From Candidatus Zhuqueibacterota bacterium 4572_119 (GTDB lineage Bacteria > Zhuqueibacterota > Zhuqueibacteria > Thermofontimicrobiales > Thermofontimicrobiaceae): DNA of 17,436 bases. Under the pieces are notes generated by a model. The model was not told where the DNA came from and searched no databases. It was given only the letters and a program-made list of their open reading frames with translations. Shown one piece after another: positions 13,266 through 17,436 of the stretch. Made by a program: the position numbers and the translations under genes. The stretch covers positions 1 to 17,436 of the forward strand of contig NBLI01000067.1 of assembly GCA_002084535.1 (NCBI GenBank). The letters are read 5' to 3'. The stretch's first letter is position 1; each line of letters begins with the position of its first letter.

Positions 13266-16200
13266 ATGAATAAAATGCAAAAGCATCATGTTTTTTATTA
13301 TGGTTTATTTATTCTCATTTTTTTTATATCACCAGCAATTAGCGCTGTGATTCCTGATGTCTATAAAAGCGCTGAATCCTCAACCGGCTTAACCATTGAT
13401 TTTATTACCAGGAATTTAAAAATTACGTCTGAAAATGTTGATGGAAATTTGTATTCAAAAATTCAATTTGACAATAGCCGTTTTGAGACTGCACCGGGTG
13501 AGCCGTTTATCCCTTGCAGAAGGGTAATTGTTGGTGTGCCTTTCGGGGCAAAAGTATCGCTTAAAATTGTTGAACTTAATAATGAAAAAAACATTAACAC
13601 CAAAATTATCCCCACACCGGAAATTGACCAGGAAAACCTGGGCAAATGGTTGTTCAGAGAAGCTGAATCCGCTTATCAATCCAACCAAATAATCCCCGGT
13701 AATCCCGCTGTTGTTTCTGACTTGAAAATAATGAACGATCAGCAAGTTGTCGTGGTCGATTTTTTCCCGGTTCAGTACAATCCCGCGATTGAGCAAATTC
13801 AGATTTACAGCCGGATAAGTGTACGATTGGAATTTGTTGCTTCAGAAAAAACGTTAAAAAAAACCTCACATTCGACCCAGCCAGAATTGTATGATAATAT
13901 TTTAGTTAATTCAGAGCAGGCGGGTAAATGGCGCCTGCCCACAGAGTTAGGCGAGAAGCAGATAGGCAGTTTATCCCTGGGACAATTATATAAAATTCAT
14001 GTTGTTGGAGAGGGAATTTATAAAATCACCGGGGAGGATTTGATAAACAGCGGATTGGACATCAGTTTGCTGAATCCCCGCACGCTCAAGATTTACAACA
14101 ATGGTGGTTTTCAATTAAGCGAATCGCTTGACTATCCCGAAACTGGAAATTTAATCGAAAACGCGATCATTGTTGAAGATGGCGGCGATGGTGTTTTTAA
14201 TGAAAATGATTACATTTTATTCTATGGTAAATCTGTCAAAGGCTGGAATTATGATGAAGAAGAACGGAGATTTTCCCATTATCTGAATCTTTATAATCAA
14301 TCCAATGTATATTTTTTATCGTACCAGGAATATACAAATGGCAAACGAATGCAATCGCGTTTAGTTTCGCCGGTGGGTATTGTCCATGATGTTAATAGTT
14401 TTAAAGATCATGTTTTTGTTGAAAATGAATTTAATAATATTTTAAATTCAGGGCGGTGCTGGCTGGGAAATTACTTCAGCGCGGCATCGAATGACAGAGA
14501 TTATTTGCTAAATCTTACTGGAGCGAAAGAGACCCAGAAATTATGGATCAAAATTTGTGTGGCAGGTGTGTCCAGTGGAGCGCACCGGTTTTCATGCTCT
14601 TTTAATGATGTGTTTGTGGGAAGCCTGCCTGAATTTTATGGCTATTCAGGGCGTTATATAACGATCAGGCAAAAGATACAAGCGTTTAATCACCAGGCTG
14701 AACTCATCGATGGTTATAATTATTTGAACATTCATTATCACCCGGTAAATGACGTTAGCCTGGCTTACATGGATTGGATTGAGCTGAGCTTTGAAAGATA
14801 TTTGCGAACCGATGAAGATCAATTAAAATTTTTCAGCCCGGATTCCGTGGGATTTTACCGATACAAAATACAGTCGTTTTCTTCACCCGATGTCCGCTTA
14901 TTTGACATATCCCGGTTTGCCGATGTTTCAGTCATTGAAAATTTTTCGTATCAATCAGGTGATGTAGAATTTATCGATTCTACTTTTTCAAATAGGCCGA
15001 AAAGTTACCTGGCATTATTGCCTGCTGAATTTAAAAAACCTGACAAAATTGAAAAAGATGCAACATCCGATTGGCGCGGATTTGTAGGTGGCGCGGATTT
15101 TTTGATTATTACTTATGATGATTTTTATGACGCTGCACTGGGATTAAAAAGCCTCCGGGAAGACTGTGATAGTTTGAAAACTGAAGTGATAAAGGTAACA
15201 GACATTTTTGATGAATTTTCCGGCGGATTATCTGACCCTGTTGGGATTCGAAATTTTATTAAATTCACTTTTGAAAACTGGAACCCAAAACCAAAATATG
15301 TATTACTTTTTGGCGACGGAGATTATGACTATAAAAACAGAATCTCGCATCAGGATCCCAACTGGGTGATTACGTATCAAACCCTGGAATTGAGTGAAAA
15401 TATTTGCCGTACCAGGGATGACTGGTATGTCTGCGTTAAAGGAGATGACAATTTAATGGACCTGGCAATCGGCAGGCTGCCGGTGCGCACCTATGACCAG
15501 GCATACAATGCGGTAAAAAAAATTATCGACTTTCATAATTCGGTTCAAATAGGGGAATGGTGCAATACCATTACAATGGTGGCAGATGATGAATTCGGAC
15601 AGGGAGGCGGTATAGACCAGGTTGATCACGTCCCTGATGCCGAGTATTTATCCGAGAATCTAATTCCGAAAAGTTTTAAGATTAACAAAATATATTTAAC
15701 AGAATACCCTGTTGTTCAGAGCGCTTCAATTTCCGGGCTTCGCAAACCCGCGGCGACAGAAGATTTACTGGAAAAAATAAACAGGGGGAGTCTTTTTCTA
15801 AATTTTATCGGACACGGTAATCCCCGTCTTTGGACGCATGAGCATGTGCTCCATCTTTCCGATCACTTTCACTTGATAGACAACGGACCGAGACAGGCTT
15901 TTTGGATGACGGCAACTTGTAGCTTTGGACGCTTCGACGATCCGGATTTCCAAAGCTTTGCCGAAGAGCTGGTTACCGTGAGCGGCAGAGGCGCCATTGC
16001 GGTTTTGGCAGCCTGCCGGTTGGCTATCGCGCCGAACAATGTCTCATTGAACCGGGCATTGATTCGAAATCTTTTTCCAACTTCCAAATCCAAAATCAGG
16101 TTAGGGGATGCGGTTAAGGCGGCAAAAAATTCACAGGGAAACGCGATAAACGACCAATTGTATCACTTGTTGGGAGATCCCACTTTGCTGCTGCCAGTGC

Positions 16201-17246
16201 CAACTTTTACTACAGAAATTTCTCAGTATTCTCCAGACTCCATTCGCGCGTTATCAAAAATGCAAGTTGGTGGATTTGCCGCTAATCCGGTTGATACAAC
16301 CAGTGTATTGGAAGGCAGCGTGTTGTTATCGGCAGAAGATTCGCGTATTTTCAGAATTCACCAGGTAAGCGAATATGAACAGTACCACTATTTCCTGCCC
16401 GGGAACAGAATTTATCGAGGAGAAGCCTCTTTGGCCAACAACTGCTTCACAAGTCAATTTTTTATTCCCAAAGACATTAGTTACGGTGGAACTGACGGCA
16501 GGTTAAATGTTTTTTATTGTGATGAACACAATAGCGGTTCCGGGTTCGTTCATGGATTGTATGTAGGGGGAACTCAAACTGATTTTTTTGACAATGTGGG
16601 TCCTGCCATTCAACTCGGGTTTGCCGGGCAGGATTTTCAATCCGGCAGCTTTGTTGAGCCAAACGCGGCACTTAATCTGACGATTGAAGATGAACAGAGC
16701 GGGATAAATATCACGGGCGAGATTGGTCACAATATCACGATGATTTTAAACGAGTCGGAAAATGATAAAATTGATCTCACAGAATATTTTCAATATGATC
16801 GTGACAGCTACACAACAGGGAAAATTTTGTATCAATTTGATAATTTGGCTGAAGGCAATTATCACATAAAAATAAAAGCCTGGGATAACGCCAATAATTC
16901 CAGCGAACTCACAGCGGAATTTAATGTTGTTTCTGATGAGAAGCTGATCATCAGGGATTTACTAAATTATCCAAATCCGTTTTCGGCTGAAACAGAGATT
17001 ACTTTTTGGGTGAACCAGAATTGTAATGTGGAAATAAAATTTTACACTACATCAGGCAGGCTTATCCGAAAAATGAGCCGGCTCAATGCGGTTACCGGTT
17101 TTAATCATTTTTTTTGGGATGGATTGGATCAGGATTATGAACCTTTGGCTAATGGGGTTTATCTTTTCAAAGTAACAGCGCGGTGCGCTAATGGAACAAA
17201 ACGAATACAAACGCATGAAATTCAGAAATGTGTTGTGGCGCGATAA
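13266..17246 (+). CDS. porU: Type IX secretion system sortase PorU (C25 gingipain-like cysteine peptidase)
   Basis: Protein of 1326 residues. PorU removes the C-terminal sorting domain of T9SS cargo at the cell surface and transfers it to an anionic-LPS-type anchor. Signal peptide: HHVFYYGLFILIFFISPAIS. A long beta-rich N-terminal region follows. The C25 domain spans about residues 605-985: GADFLIITYDDFYDA, YVLLFGDGDYDYKNR, LMDLAIGRLPVRT, then catalytic His850 in NFIGHGNPRLWTHE and Cys885 in WMTATCSFGRFDDP, and HLLGDPTLLLP closing the fold. The 35-residue His-Cys spacing is gingipain-like. An Ig-like stretch follows, then a C-terminal sorting-type domain from NYPNPFS (residue 1234), with F-WDG-D and ANGVYLFKV. 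PorU is known to keep such a domain. A secreted C25 protease is the alternative, but N-terminal layout and length favour PorU. Adjacent PorV is absent; a PorV/Q-like gene lies at 3867-4700. Confidence 0.85.
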   Translation: MNKMQKHHVFYYGLFILIFFISPAISAVIPDVYKSAESSTGLTIDFITRNLKITSENVDGNLYSKIQFDNSRFETAPGEPFIPCRRVIVGVPFGAKVSLKIVELNNEKNINTKIIPTPEIDQENLGKWLFREAESAYQSNQIIPGNPAVVSDLKIMNDQQVVVVDFFPVQYNPAIEQIQIYSRISVRLEFVASEKTLKKTSHSTQPELYDNILVNSEQAGKWRLPTELGEKQIGSLSLGQLYKIHVVGEGIYKITGEDLINSGLDISLLNPRTLKIYNNGGFQLSESLDYPETGNLIENAIIVEDGGDGVFNENDYILFYGKSVKGWNYDEEERRFSHYLNLYNQSNVYFLSYQEYTNGKRMQSRLVSPVGIVHDVNSFKDHVFVENEFNNILNSGRCWLGNYFSAASNDRDYLLNLTGAKETQKLWIKICVAGVSSGAHRFSCSFNDVFVGSLPEFYGYSGRYITIRQKIQAFNHQAELIDGYNYLNIHYHPVNDVSLAYMDWIELSFERYLRTDEDQLKFFSPDSVGFYRYKIQSFSSPDVRLFDISRFADVSVIENFSYQSGDVEFIDSTFSNRPKSYLALLPAEFKKPDKIEKDATSDWRGFVGGADFLIITYDDFYDAALGLKSLREDCDSLKTEVIKVTDIFDEFSGGLSDPVGIRNFIKFTFENWNPKPKYVLLFGDGDYDYKNRISHQDPNWVITYQTLELSENICRTRDDWYVCVKGDDNLMDLAIGRLPVRTYDQAYNAVKKIIDFHNSVQIGEWCNTITMVADDEFGQGGGIDQVDHVPDAEYLSENLIPKSFKINKIYLTEYPVVQSASISGLRKPAATEDLLEKINRGSLFLNFIGHGNPRLWTHEHVLHLSDHFHLIDNGPRQAFWMTATCSFGRFDDPDFQSFAEELVTVSGRGAIAVLAACRLAIAPNNVSLNRALIRNLFPTSKSKIRLGDAVKAAKNSQGNAINDQLYHLLGDPTLLLPVPTFTTEISQYSPDSIRALSKMQVGGFAANPVDTTSVLEGSVLLSAEDSRIFRIHQVSEYEQYHYFLPGNRIYRGEASLANNCFTSQFFIPKDISYGGTDGRLNVFYCDEHNSGSGFVHGLYVGGTQTDFFDNVGPAIQLGFAGQDFQSGSFVEPNAALNLTIEDEQSGINITGEIGHNITMILNESENDKIDLTEYFQYDRDSYTTGKILYQFDNLAEGNYHIKIKAWDNANNSSELTAEFNVVSDEKLIIRDLLNYPNPFSAETEITFWVNQNCNVEIKFYTTSGRLIRKMSRLNAVTGFNHFFWDGLDQDYEPLANGVYLFKVTARCANGTKRIQTHEIQKCVVAR

Positions 17247-17356
17247 AGTATCATTAAAGGAAACTGCCGGGCGAGTATAAATGAGTCCATTCTAAAAACC
17301 TGGTATTTTAAGATTTTTCATAAATTATGGGCAACTATTCAGCTTGTTTTGTTTTG

Positions 17357-17388
17357 CCACAAAGTATCCAAGACACAAAGTTACACCA
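17357..17388. repeat. Period-8 degenerate repeat with CACAAAG units
   Basis: Consecutive 8-mers CCACAAAG (17357), TATCCAAG (17365), ACACAAAG (17373) and TTACACCA (17381) keep register. It lies in the 190-nt stretch after porU, where no gene start, terminator or RNA gene is evident before the window ends. Confidence 0.5.
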
Positions 17389-17436
17389 ATAAAAATAACG
17401 ATTGGGTTTTCTGTTCAGCTAATCAATTAAAAATAA

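Noticed and set aside
13266..17246. Frames on the minus strand within porU (for example 13455-13869 and 15869-16093)
   Set aside because: They overlap a continuous, well-supported peptidase gene and lack start signals.

Overview
The window comes from an AT-rich Gram-negative bacterium of the FCB superphylum, probably outside the core Bacteroidota (a Calditrichota- or KSB1-like lineage is my guess). Two things suggest this. First, it carries outer-membrane parts of a type IX secretion system (T9SS): a PorU-type C25 sortase, a PorD (DUF4835) protein and a PorV/PorQ-like barrel. Second, its best promoters are ordinary sigma-70 type (TTGACT-N17-TATATT, TTGACT-N17-TATCTT) rather than the unusual -33/-7 motif of Bacteroidota. 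The taxonomic call is inference. Everything else was read from the sequence and from recalled family signatures; no search was run.

Left end (1-1500, minus strand): a GAF-GGDEF diguanylate cyclase cut by the window edge, preceded by a short protein resembling the N-terminal half of a GT9 glycosyltransferase, with a good promoter upstream. Next (1800-4700, minus strand): a two-gene unit with a PorV/PorQ-like outer-membrane protein followed by a large beta-barrel protein whose periplasmic N-terminus carries a degenerate ComEA-like helix-hairpin-helix domain. Divergent from it (4773-5678, plus) is porD, ending at a clear terminator shared with a convergent lipoprotein gene (5736-6980, minus) that has one carboxypeptidase-regulatory-like domain and three Big_5-type Ig domains.

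Middle (7000-11100, plus strand): an orphan, shortened family-5 solute-binding protein followed by a membrane sensor histidine kinase. There are no permease or response-regulator genes nearby, so the pair may form a sensing module (inference). The long gaps around them hold degenerate short-period repeats (periods 7 and 9) and an 72-nt imperfect hairpin.

Right part (11100-17250, plus strand): a strong promoter, a leader of about 330 nt with a candidate tiny basic peptide, rpsU (bS21) and a short primary sigma factor (rpoD) in one operon closed by a terminator. Then come an RseC-family membrane redox protein and the 1326-residue PorU-type sortase with both catalytic residues visible. PorU would process T9SS cargo at the cell surface together with PorV. 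The last 190 bases carry no gene, only a period-8 repeat.
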